NCBI RefSeq assembly: GCF_019090165.1
Contig: NZ_JAHRIB010000127.1
Coordinates: forward strand, 1-64,000
Direction: 5' to 3'
DNA length: 64,000 nt
Source of the DNA: Streptomyces sp. BV286
GTDB taxonomy: Bacteria; Actinomycetota; Actinomycetes; Streptomycetales; Streptomycetaceae
In this document: positions 8,456 through 16,128 of the stretch, piece by piece
Numbering within the stretch: the stretch's first letter is position 1
Layout: each line of letters opens with the position of its first letter
Notes under the pieces: generated by a model
Database searches by the model: none
The model's input: the letters and a program-made list of their open reading frames with translations, nothing else
What the model was told of the DNA's origin: nothing
Made by a program: the position numbers and the translations under genes

Positions 8456-9418
8456 CTACCCGTGCAGGAAACTCACAATTCCCTCAGAGATGCCTTGCGC
8501 CGCCTTCTGGCGCCAAGTGCCGCTGGTCAGCTGCGAGGCGTCCTTGCTGTCGCGCATGTTCCCGCACTCGATGAACACCTTCGGAACCGTTGACAGATTG
8601 AGACCGCCGAGGTCTTTGCGCACATCGAGACCGGTGCCGCCACCGATGTAGTTGGAGGGCGCGCTGCCGGTGGTGAGCCGGAAGCTCTTCGCGATGCGCT
8701 CGCCCAGGTCGCGGGACGAGGCCACGATGGGGCGGGTGTCGGCGGCGCCGGAGCGCACCGAGCCCGGCAGGATCACATGGAAGCCGCGGTTGCCGACGGC
8801 CGAACCGTCCGCGTGGACCGACACCACGGCGTCCGCCTCGGCCTTGTTGCCGATCTGGGCCCGCTCGTCCACGCACGGCCCCCAGGCGCGGTCGCCGTCC
8901 TGGGTGAACTTCACCGTGGCGCCCTCCTTCTCGAGGATCGCGCGAAGGCGGCGGGAGACGTCGAGGGTGAACCGGGCTTCCGTGTAGCCCCCGTTGGTCG
9001 ACGTACCGGTCGTGTCGCACTCCTTCCAGTTCGTCCCGATGTTCACCTTGCGGTTGATGTCGGACGTGTGCTGGAAGTTGCCGGGGTTGTGACCGGGGTC
9101 GATGACGACGACCTTGCCCTTGAGGGGACCTGACGCGGCGGGGGCCGAGGCCGTGGCGGAGGGTGACGCGCCGGGCTGCTCGCCGTCCCCCGACCGGCCG
9201 ATGCCGCCGTCCGGCTGCTTCTTGCCGTCGTCCTGGGCGCTCGACGAGGCCGACGCCCGCGTGGCCGATCCGTCCTCGCCGGAGTCCCCGACGGCCTGCC
9301 ACACCAGCCAGCCCACCAGCGCGCCCGGTACGAGCGCGGCGACGGCCACGGTCAGGGGGCCGCGCAGGGGGTGGCGCGGGGGACGGGGAGGTTCGAAGTC
9401 AGGACCTACGTACGACAC
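8456..9418 (-). CDS. N-acetylmuramoyl-L-alanine amidase (Amidase_3)
   Basis: A 320-residue cell-wall hydrolase that would cleave the bond between MurNAc and L-Ala of peptidoglycan outside the membrane. Starting at GTG 9418 (AAGGTGG upstream), it has an N-terminal TM anchor (LTVAVAALVPGALVGWLVWQAV, about residues 20-41), a Ser/Ala/Asp-rich wall-spanning linker, and an Amidase_3 domain from about residue 100. Zinc-site residues are visible: His in VVIDPGHNPG, Glu in YTEARFTLDVSRRLR, His in AVVSVHADG, and the catalytic Glu in KVFIECGNMRD. Two Cys in WKECDTTG and WGPCVDER may pair. It is single-membrane-anchored rather than secreted. Confidence 0.92.
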   Translation of the reverse strand: MSYVGPDFEPPRPPRHPLRGPLTVAVAALVPGALVGWLVWQAVGDSGEDGSATRASASSSAQDDGKKQPDGGIGRSGDGEQPGASPSATASAPAASGPLKGKVVVIDPGHNPGNFQHTSDINRKVNIGTNWKECDTTGTSTNGGYTEARFTLDVSRRLRAILEKEGATVKFTQDGDRAWGPCVDERAQIGNKAEADAVVSVHADGSAVGNRGFHVILPGSVRSGAADTRPIVASSRDLGERIAKSFRLTTGSAPSNYIGGGTGLDVRKDLGGLNLSTVPKVFIECGNMRDSKDASQLTSGTWRQKAAQGISEGIVSFLHG

Positions 9419-9498
9419 GCGTGCCACCTTACGGGCAGGCTCCGACGTCCGCAGGTTTCCCTGCTCCACGCTGCTGACGGCGTCGACGCCCACGCAGC

Positions 9499-9536
9499 GC
9501 GGGCCGGAGCGCCCCTGGTCGGGGGCTCCGGCCCGC
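9499..9536 (-). terminator. strong hairpin terminator of the sialidase gene
   Basis: A perfect 12-bp stem, GCGGGCCGGAGC at 9499-9510 and its complement at 9525-9536, with a 14-base loop. It lies 30 bases past the minus-strand stop at 9567 and separates that gene from the amidase start at 9418. Confidence 0.8.
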
Positions 9537-9566
9537 ATGTGTCGCGTACGGCCGTCCTGCGGAGGC

Positions 9567-10751
9567 CTACGTGTCGGAGATGTCGAGCTTGTTCACCTTG
9601 ATGCGCGAGGTGTCGTGCTCCCAGACGACGAAGAACTTGCCGGGCGCGTACTCGTCGGCCATCGGGTACCTGTCCCAGCCGGCACCGTCGCTGGTGGTCT
9701 CCGCGGCGCCGTCGGCGAAGAACTTGGCCGCTCGCCAGGACTTGCCGGGGGTCTTGACCTTGTAGTTCAGCGCCAGCTTGTCGTCGGCGGTGTTGTAGAT
9801 GGTCAGGTACCGGCCGGTGCTGTCCTTGGTGAAGTAGACCTTGGAGTCGTACCCGGGCACGTTGGTGTCCAGGGCGAAGGAAGTCCAGGAACGGCCGCCG
9901 TTGGTGCTGGTGGCCGTCAGCGCGTACTTCTGTGTTCCGCCGTTGAGGGTGTTGCGGGCGACCATGACCAGCTTGTTCGGGTCGTCCTGCGAGACGACGA
10001 GCTGCGATTCGCCCGCCAGATAGCCCGTCGCGTTGGCCGCGGGAGTGCCTGCCGTCCAGTTCACGAGGTCCGTGGAGTACAGGGCCCCGTTCTTCCTGCC
10101 CGACGCCCAGTACGGCATGACGTGTGTTCCGTCGGCCAGTTGGACCGGACGTCCGGCGAGGGCGAGGTTCCCCAGGCCGGAGCCGGTGTTGTCGGTGGTG
10201 TCCAGGTCGAGCGGCATATTGACGGTGAAGTCCTGCCAGGTGTGACCCTCGTCGGTGCTGCGCTTGGCGACGACGGCGTTGATCGGCAGGCCGTTGTTGC
10301 TCTCGGTGGCGGTGGTCCGGCCGAGGTACGCGAAGATCTCGTTGCCCGTCCGGTACAGGACGACGTAGTGCCAGGCGTACTCGCTGGTCTCCTGCGCCAG
10401 GGTCTGCGGGCGGCTCCAGTGCGCGCCGCCGTCGGTGGTGTACGAGTACCGGATGTATCCGCGGTCGACGACGCGCGCGCCGGGCTTGCTGATCACCGCG
10501 GCGGTGGTGCCCTCCCGCCAGGCGACGACCGCGTTGTTCGCGCTGGTGCTGATGATGTCGGGAGTGCGGGTGCCGTCGCCCTCGGTCACCGCGTTCCGGT
10601 AGACCGTCACCTCGCCGGAGACTCCCTCGGCGGAGGCGCGGTCGGGGGCGATGAGGAGGGCCCCGAGGACGGCGGCGACAAGGGCGAGGAGTGCCGCCAG
10701 GAGTGCCGGCCGCGGCCGACGCGAGGCCTGCTGTTCCGTTACCAGAGCCAT
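9567..10751 (-). CDS. secreted sialidase-like (BNR/Asp-box) protein
   Basis: A 394-residue exported protein. The signal peptide (RPALLAALLALVAAVLGALLIAP then ASAEG) ends near residue 40. The mature part is a six-bladed-propeller sialidase-type chain with three clear Asp boxes: TTDGGAHWS, STDEGHTWQ and STNGGRSWT. The usual FRIP motif is represented by TRTPDIISTS, so the catalytic arginine is probably kept. GH33 exo-sialidase is the best family guess, but other Asp-box propellers exist. The ATG at 10751 was chosen because it gives a normal signal peptide; it overlaps the preceding lectin gene by 13 bases, and an earlier ATG at 10784 is possible. Co-transcription with two lectins suggests glycan scavenging. 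Confidence 0.78.
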   Translation of the reverse strand: MALVTEQQASRRPRPALLAALLALVAAVLGALLIAPDRASAEGVSGEVTVYRNAVTEGDGTRTPDIISTSANNAVVAWREGTTAAVISKPGARVVDRGYIRYSYTTDGGAHWSRPQTLAQETSEYAWHYVVLYRTGNEIFAYLGRTTATESNNGLPINAVVAKRSTDEGHTWQDFTVNMPLDLDTTDNTGSGLGNLALAGRPVQLADGTHVMPYWASGRKNGALYSTDLVNWTAGTPAANATGYLAGESQLVVSQDDPNKLVMVARNTLNGGTQKYALTATSTNGGRSWTSFALDTNVPGYDSKVYFTKDSTGRYLTIYNTADDKLALNYKVKTPGKSWRAAKFFADGAAETTSDGAGWDRYPMADEYAPGKFFVVWEHDTSRIKVNKLDISDT

Positions 10752-11320
10752 TGCTGGTCCACACTCTCCTCCGAGCAGTCCCACTGAATCGCCTTGACTC
10801 CGTCGGTCGTGGAGCTGTTGGGGATGGCCAGGCAGAGACCGGTCTTCTTGTTCTTCAGCCGGTCGAGACCTTCGCGCGTCCAGACCTGCTCGTCACCCTC
10901 GTCGCTGCACGGCCACTGGATGGGCGTGACGCCGGGCGTGGGACTGCCGCTGGGGATGGCCAGGCACTTGTCGCTCGCCAGGTTGCGCACCAGGTAGCCG
11001 TTCGGCACGGCTTCGAACGTCCAGTACTGGCTCTCGCTGGTGCTGCAGGTCCACTGGATCATCTCGACGCCGTTGGTCGTACTGCCGCTGGGGACGGCGA
11101 GGCACTGGCCGGTCTTCTGGTTGTAGAGCCGGGCGTACACGGGGGCTTCGGCCGCCGCGGCCGCCGTGGCGGTCCCGGCTGCCACGGTGCTCTCCGCCGC
11201 CGACGCGGTACCGGTCAGCGAGGACCCCGTCAGCACAGGCGCGCTCAGCAGGGCGACGGCCGCCGCGGCGACGGCTCGTCTTCGCACCCTGGAGTTCGCT
11301 GACGCTCTGCTCCTTGTCAA
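10739..11320 (-). CDS. secreted ricin-type beta-trefoil lectin (short)
   Basis: A 193-residue exported protein from a TTG start at 11320 (AAGGGATGAG upstream). The signal peptide runs to about residue 41 (TASA/AES). The rest is one ricin beta-trefoil with three subdomains, each with the pattern CLAxPSGS ... IQWxCS, and QxW at the ends of the repeats (SQYWTF, EQVWTR, QQWLW). Such domains bind galactose-type sugars. It has no attached enzyme domain; its stop overlaps the start of the sialidase-like gene, so the lectin and glycosidase are made as separate but coupled polypeptides. Confidence 0.85.
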   Translation of the reverse strand: MTRSRASANSRVRRRAVAAAAVALLSAPVLTGSSLTGTASAAESTVAAGTATAAAAAEAPVYARLYNQKTGQCLAVPSGSTTNGVEMIQWTCSTSESQYWTFEAVPNGYLVRNLASDKCLAIPSGSPTPGVTPIQWPCSDEGDEQVWTREGLDRLKNKKTGLCLAIPNSSTTDGVKAIQWDCSEESVDQQWLW

Positions 11321-11352
11321 CTGCTCATCCCTTTCTGCGTGTTCGAGAACGA

Positions 11353-11381
11353 GGGGTGGCCCTCAGAAAGAGGGCCACCCC
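11353..11381 (-). terminator. hairpin terminator between the two lectin genes
   Basis: A perfect 12-bp stem, GGGGTGGCCCTC at 11353-11364 with its complement at 11370-11381 and an AGAAA loop. It is 10 bases beyond the minus-strand stop at 11391, so the upstream lectin is probably monocistronic or only partly read through. Confidence 0.8.
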
Positions 11382-11390
11382 GGTTGATCA

Positions 11391-11897
11391 CTACCAGAGC
11401 CACCGCTGGTCCGTGCTCGTGGAGCAGGTCCACTGAATGGCTTCGGTGCCGTTGGCCGTGCTGGCGTTCGGGATGGCCAGGCATTTGTCGCTGTTCAGGT
11501 TCCGCAGGCGCTTGATGCTGTCGTGGATCCAGATCTGCTCGCTGCCGCCGCCACACGTCCACTGAATGGCCTGGGTGCCGTTGGCCGTGCTGGCGTTGGG
11601 CATGGCGAGACACTTGTTGCTGTTCAGGTTCCGGACGCGGTAGCGGTCGCCGTTTCCGCCCTCCACCGCTTCCAGCTGCCACTGCTGTTCACCGTCGCCG
11701 CTGCAGTCCCACTGGATCAGGCCGGTGCCGTTGGCCGTGCTGGCGTTGGGAACGGCCAGGCAATTTCCACTGTTCAGGTTGACGAGAGTCTTGTAGGCGG
11801 CTGCGTCGGCTTGGGCCACTGTGGATAAGGCCAGTGCGCAGGCGGCTGTGGTGGCCACTGCGGACACTCGCGCGATGATCTTCGTGGTCTTGGACAT
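11391..11897 (-). CDS. secreted ricin-type beta-trefoil lectin with near-identical repeats
   Basis: A 168-residue exported lectin. The ATG at 11897 follows GAGGGG; a signal peptide ends near residue 30 (AQADAAA). The mature protein is a single beta-trefoil whose three subdomains are almost copies of each other: NLNSxxCLAxPNASTANGT followed by IQWxC occurs three times. The repeats are more alike than in the neighbouring lectin at 10739-11320, pointing to recent internal triplication or gene conversion. Sugar-binding Asp/Gln positions are in the QWxC region of each repeat. The AraC-type gene directly upstream on the same strand is the likely regulator. Confidence 0.86.
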   Translation of the reverse strand: MSKTTKIIARVSAVATTAACALALSTVAQADAAAYKTLVNLNSGNCLAVPNASTANGTGLIQWDCSGDGEQQWQLEAVEGGNGDRYRVRNLNSNKCLAMPNASTANGTQAIQWTCGGGSEQIWIHDSIKRLRNLNSDKCLAIPNASTANGTEAIQWTCSTSTDQRWLW

Positions 11898-12017
11898 GGT
11901 GATGCGCCCCTCGGTTCGGTCCGGTCGGGAACGGTGTGCGAGACGTGCCTGGTCAGAATGCGGCGAGACTCCTGGGGCTGTCGTGAGCGGTGAGTCCACA
12001 GATCCTGCGCTCTGCGT

Positions 12018-13025
12018 CTACTCCGCCTGCTCCGGCGAGGAAAGAGCCTGGAGCCGGTATTCCTTGGGCGTGAGCCCGTACACGGTGCGGAAGGCGCGGG
12101 TGAAGTCGGAGGCGCGGGGAAGGCCCCAGCGGGCGGCGACGGCATGGATCGGGGTGGTGCGGAGCGCGGGGTCGGCCAGGTCGCGGCGGGCACCTTCGAG
12201 GCGTTGCGTGCGGACCCAGGCCGCGACCGTCTCACCCTCGCCCTCACCCTGCGCGCGGTCCTTGAAGAGCCGGTGCAGATAGCTGACGGAGATGTGGTGC
12301 GCCGCGGCGATCACGGGTGGCGTCAGGTCCGGGTCGTGCAGGTTCTGCCGGACGAACGCCCGGATGCGGGCCACCATCGTCTGGTGGCGGGTCTCGGGCG
12401 ACAGGGCGTCCTCCGCGTCGAGCACCTGGGCGAACCAGGCCGACAGCAGGTCGACCAGCACCATGCCCAGCCGTGGCGCGTCGGACGGCCGGAGGGAATT
12501 GGACTCCCGCTCCAGGCCCGTGAGGAACGCCGTCAGGAGCGCGCCCGTCGCCTCCCGACCCGACAGCCGCCTGCCCAGCAGCTCCCGGACCCGGTTCGGT
12601 GACACGGGCATCAGCGCCTTGGGGAAGTCCACCCCCACGCCCCGGACCGGGCGCCGCGCCCCGTCGGGGGGCCGCACCTCGTACGGCTTCGCCGTGTCGG
12701 TCACCCACAGGTCGCGCGGGCCGTACAGATCGGTCCGCCCGATGTGTTCGACCCCGAGCCCACCGCCCAGCACCAGCGACAGGTGGTACATGTCGGGGTC
12801 GGACTGCCGCACCAGCTTCTCGGTCCGCCGGAACCGCGTCGGCAGCACGGACACCGGCCACACCATCACCGGCCCCAGCTCCATCATGTGCTGTTCCGCC
12901 CAGAAGTCGGCGGCGTAGTCACTGGTGATGTGGCTCGGCGCGACGGCCTGGTGGACCAGCTGACACCAGTAGTCGAACCTGTCCTCCACCGGCACGTCGT
13001 CGCTTCGGAATACCGTCCCGATCAT
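12018..13025 (-). CDS. AraC-family transcriptional regulator
   Basis: A 335-residue regulator. The N-terminal about 200 residues form an AraC-binding-like sensor domain (DVPVEDRFDYWCQLVHQAV ... DLWVTDTAKPYEVRPPDG), the type found in many streptomycete activators. The C-terminal about 100 residues carry the double helix-turn-helix (IAAAHHISVSYLHRLFKDR and the second helix in RASDFTRAFRTVYGLTPKEYR). An insertion of acidic residues (QGEGEGETV) sits between the two HTH units. It lies upstream of the two lectins and the sialidase-like gene on the same strand and probably controls them; the inducer is unknown. Confidence 0.9.
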   Translation of the reverse strand: MIGTVFRSDDVPVEDRFDYWCQLVHQAVAPSHITSDYAADFWAEQHMMELGPVMVWPVSVLPTRFRRTEKLVRQSDPDMYHLSLVLGGGLGVEHIGRTDLYGPRDLWVTDTAKPYEVRPPDGARRPVRGVGVDFPKALMPVSPNRVRELLGRRLSGREATGALLTAFLTGLERESNSLRPSDAPRLGMVLVDLLSAWFAQVLDAEDALSPETRHQTMVARIRAFVRQNLHDPDLTPPVIAAAHHISVSYLHRLFKDRAQGEGEGETVAAWVRTQRLEGARRDLADPALRTTPIHAVAARWGLPRASDFTRAFRTVYGLTPKEYRLQALSSPEQAE

Positions 13026-13182
13026 CCCGCCCGCTCTCTCCGGCCACCGGGCGTACGGCCGTCCAATTCCGCCCCTGCGGAGGGTACTTCAACTTTCACA
13101 CAGCGAGTCGGGGTGCCCGGGAAAGCCCGACCCCGGCGACGCCCGCCCTCGGGCAACCGCCCTCAGACACCCGTGCCCGCCC

Positions 13183-13833
13183 TCAGACGCCCGCGCCCGT
13201 CCGCCGCAGCACCCGCAGCGAAACCGTCGCCGAGACCTCCGTGAAGGCGCCCGACTCCAGTGCCCGGAGGTAGACGCGGTACGGCGCCTGCCCGGTGAAC
13301 TCGTCCACCGGGTCCGGGAACACGTCGTGGATGAGGAGCAGCCCGCCCTCGGCGACATGGGGCGCCCAGCCCTCGTAGTCGCCGGTCGCGTGCTCGTCGG
13401 TGTGGCCGCCGTCGATGAAGACGAGGCCGAGGGGGGAGTTCCAGAACGCGGCGATCTGCGGCGACCGGCCGACGACCGCGACCACGTGGTCCTCCAGACC
13501 GGCCCTGTGGAGCGTGCGCCGAAAGGCGGGAAGGGTGTCCATGCGCCCGAGTTCCGGGTCGACGGTCGCCGGGTCGTGGTACTCCCAGCCGGGCTGCTGC
13601 TCCTCGCTGCCGCGGTGGTGGTCGACGGTGATCGCGGTGACACCGGCCTCGCGCGCGGCGTCGGCGAGCAGGATCGTGGACCGCCCGCAGTACGTGCCGA
13701 CCTCCAGCAGGGGCAGCCCCAGCCGCCCCGCCTCGACGGCCGCCCCGTACAACGCGAGCCCTTCACCCACGGGCATGAACCCCTTGGCCTCCTCGAACGA
13801 GGCGAGGATCTCGGGCGAGGGCACCGAGGCCAT
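13183..13833 (-). CDS. class I SAM-dependent methyltransferase (Methyltransf_24-like)
   Basis: A 216-residue protein from ATG 13833 with GGAGGAA nine bases upstream. The SAM site is LLEVGTYCGRSTILLADAA (about residues 40-58), the acidic residue is in TAITVDHHRGSEE, and LVFIDGGHTDEH is the post-motif in which Asp and His often hold a metal in the O-methyltransferase branch. The family contains sugar and cephalosporin-hydroxylase-like methyltransferases. No neighbour suggests the substrate. A longer in-frame extension upstream is rejected because it lacks a ribosome site and reads through the dispersed repeat. Confidence 0.85.
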   Translation of the reverse strand: MASVPSPEILASFEEAKGFMPVGEGLALYGAAVEAGRLGLPLLEVGTYCGRSTILLADAAREAGVTAITVDHHRGSEEQQPGWEYHDPATVDPELGRMDTLPAFRRTLHRAGLEDHVVAVVGRSPQIAAFWNSPLGLVFIDGGHTDEHATGDYEGWAPHVAEGGLLLIHDVFPDPVDEFTGQAPYRVYLRALESGAFTEVSATVSLRVLRRTGAGV

Positions 13834-13920
13834 GGGCTTCCTCCAGCTGATACGGGGGTGGTCTGGGCGCCCATGGTGCCCCACACCCCGACCGAGCCGA
13901 CGAGGGGGTAGCCCGCAGGG

Positions 13921-14075
13921 GGCGCCCCCTGGCGGGGCGCGGGGAACGGCGCGCTCAGCCACGACGAACCGGCACGCGGATACGTCGTCTTGCCCGGTGG
14001 GGCGTCCGCAGGGCGGGGCGCCCCGCAAGGGGCGCGGGGAACGGCGCGCCCAGCCACGACGAACCCGCACCAGAA
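13921..14075. repeat. dispersed GCGCGGGGAAC repeat, copies 2 and 3
   Basis: Two direct copies about 90 bases apart, each with a GC hairpin (CCCCGCAAGGGGCG type) followed by GCGCGGGGAACGGCGCGC and CAGCCACGACGAACC. They fill most of the gap between the MFS gene stop (14096) and the methyltransferase start (13833) and may serve as a transcription-ending hairpin. Confidence 0.78.
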
Positions 14076-14095
14076 CCCGCCCGCCCCGCGGAGCG

Positions 14096-15850
14096 CTACG
14101 CCGGGACGACGCTGGGCAGCGCGAGGTCCACCTCGACCGCCCGGCCGCCACCGGGATGACTCGCCCCCGAGGCGAGCGGCGCATGACCCCCCGCCGTCAC
14201 GGCGAGAACGTACGCCCCCTCGGAAGGCACGGCGAGGACGTACCCGCCGTCCTCCGCGGACAGCGTCGCCCCCGCCTGCCGGCCCCGCCGGTCGATCAGG
14301 GTGACCTTGGCCCGGGCGACCGGAACACCGTCGGCGGTGAGGACCCGGCCACGGAACCCGGCCCGGTCCGGGCGCCCGTCGGCAGCCTGCTGCACCTCGG
14401 GAGCGTCCTCACTGGACGCCACCAGATGCGGCTTCTCCGCGTTCGCCGCCCGGCGACCCGGCAGGAACGCCGCGAACACCAGGCCGAGCAGCACCGCGCC
14501 CGTGGCGATCAGGAAGGACACCCGGAAGCCGTGCATCGTGGGGATCGCGACCCCGCCCACATGGTTCGCGGTGTTCGCCAGGACCATGCCGATCACGGCA
14601 CTCGACACGGACGTGCCGATCGAGCGCATCAGCGTGTTGAGGCCGTTGGCGGCGCCGGTCTCCGACGGGGGCACGGCGCCGATGATCAGCGCGGGCAGCG
14701 AGGAGTACGCCAGGCCGATGCCCGCGCCCAGGACGACCGCGATGACGACGGTCTGCCAGGCGGCGCTCATCAGGCCGAGCCCGGCGCCGTACCCGACCGC
14801 GATGATCAGCATGCCGATCATCAGGGTGACCTTGGGGCCGTACTTGGCGGAGATACGGGCGTACACCGGCGCCGTGAACATCATCGTCAGGCCGAGCGGA
14901 GCCACGCACAGGCCCGCGACGACCATGGACTGGCCGAGGCCGTAACCGGTCGACGTGGGCAGCTGGAGGAGCTGGGGCAGGACGAGGGAGACGGCGTAGA
15001 AGGCGACGCCGACCATGATCGAGGCGAGGTTGGTGAAGAGCACCGCGGGCCTGGCGGTGGTGCGCAGGTCGACCAGGGGGGCCTTCACCCGCAGCTCCAT
15101 CACGCCCCACAGGAGGAGGACGGCGGCCGCGGCGCCGAACAGGCCGAGGGTCGTGCCGGAGGTCCAGCCCCAGTCGCTGCCCTTGGTGATCGGCAGGAGG
15201 AAGAGGACCAGACCGGCGGACAGCCCCAGGGCGCCCAGGGTGTCGAAGGTGCCCGGAGCCCGCATCGGGGACTCCGGTACGAAGATCAGGGTGAGCACGA
15301 TCGACAGGACGCCGAGGCCCGCCGAGCCGAAGAACAGCGCGTGCCAGTCGGCGTGCTGCGCCACCAGGGCCGCGAGTGGCAGGGCGAGTCCGCCGCCGAC
15401 GCCGATCGAGGAGCTCATCAGGGCCATCGCCGAGCCGAGCTTCTCCAGCGGCAGCCCGTCGCGCATCAGTCCGATGCCGAGCGGGATGGCGCCCATCGCG
15501 AAGCCCTGGAGGGCGCGGCCGACGATCATCACGAGCAGGTCGCTGGTGAATCCGGCGACGAGTGAGCCCACGACCATCACGGCCAGGCTGGTGATCAGCA
15601 TGCGCCGCTTGCCGAAGAGGTCGCCGAGGCGGCCCATGATCGGTGTGGACACCGCGCCCGCGAGCAGGGTCGAGGTCATGACCCAGGTGGCGTTGCCGGG
15701 AGAGGTGTTCAGCAGCTCCGGCAGGTCCTTGATGACCGGCACGAGCAGGGTCTGCATCACCGCGACAACGATGCCCGCGAAGGCCAGTACCGGGACGATT
15801 CCGCTGCCGCTCGGCCTTCGCGTGCGCGGGTCCGTCGTTGTCCGGGTCAT
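14096..15850 (-). CDS. MFS exporter (DHA2-like) with C-terminal carboxypeptidase-regulatory-like domain
   Basis: A 584-residue transporter, ATG 15850 with GGAGGC upstream. The N-terminal roughly 490 residues are an MFS permease of the drug:H+ antiporter-2 type with about 14 TM helices and the intracellular loop GRLGDLFGKRRMLI. After a linker (EDAPEVQQAADGRPDR), the last about 85 residues form a beta-sandwich: FRGRVLTADGVPVARAKVTLIDRRG then GYVLAVPSEGAYVLAVTAGGH. This is the pattern of the CarboxypepD_reg-like (transthyretin-fold) domain, normally extracellular. Its fusion to a pump is unusual and might bind the wall or the substrate. Nothing in the neighbourhood names the substrate. Confidence 0.85.
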   Translation of the reverse strand: MTRTTTDPRTRRPSGSGIVPVLAFAGIVVAVMQTLLVPVIKDLPELLNTSPGNATWVMTSTLLAGAVSTPIMGRLGDLFGKRRMLITSLAVMVVGSLVAGFTSDLLVMIVGRALQGFAMGAIPLGIGLMRDGLPLEKLGSAMALMSSSIGVGGGLALPLAALVAQHADWHALFFGSAGLGVLSIVLTLIFVPESPMRAPGTFDTLGALGLSAGLVLFLLPITKGSDWGWTSGTTLGLFGAAAAVLLLWGVMELRVKAPLVDLRTTARPAVLFTNLASIMVGVAFYAVSLVLPQLLQLPTSTGYGLGQSMVVAGLCVAPLGLTMMFTAPVYARISAKYGPKVTLMIGMLIIAVGYGAGLGLMSAAWQTVVIAVVLGAGIGLAYSSLPALIIGAVPPSETGAANGLNTLMRSIGTSVSSAVIGMVLANTANHVGGVAIPTMHGFRVSFLIATGAVLLGLVFAAFLPGRRAANAEKPHLVASSEDAPEVQQAADGRPDRAGFRGRVLTADGVPVARAKVTLIDRRGRQAGATLSAEDGGYVLAVPSEGAYVLAVTAGGHAPLASGASHPGGGRAVEVDLALPSVVPA

Positions 15851-16082
15851 TACGTGCAGCCTCCAGGGGCGGGAGCGAGGTAGATGCAGGGTGAACCCCG
15901 TGCGCCCGGGCAACTATTCCGTTGCTTCGAGCCGCTAACGAATTCTTGACCTTCCCATTACGTCCGGCCGGTGGATCGGGGTGGTGGATCGAGGGGGGCG
16001 GATCGAGAGGGTGGGCTCAGGGCGGGCGGGCGGGTCGGGGCATCCGGCCTCGGGCCGGAAACTCCGGTGCCGATCCGACCCG

Positions 16083-16116
16083 AATCTGACCTTCCGTCAG
16101 ATTGGAACGTGTTCTA
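16083..16116 (+). promoter_or_regulatory. inverted repeat plus KstR-like operator
   Basis: Two sites abut. At 16083-16103 is a perfect inverted repeat, AATCTGAC-CTTCC-GTCAGATT. At 16103-16116 is TGGAACGTGTTCTA, which fits the mycobacterial KstR consensus TnnAACnnGTTnnA at every fixed position. The ATG of the acyl-CoA dehydrogenase is only 12 bases further on with no ribosome site, so the transcript is probably leaderless and a repressor here would block RNA polymerase. The same site occurs at 27577-27590. Confidence 0.7.
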
Positions 16117-16128
16117 GTCTTTCGCCGC

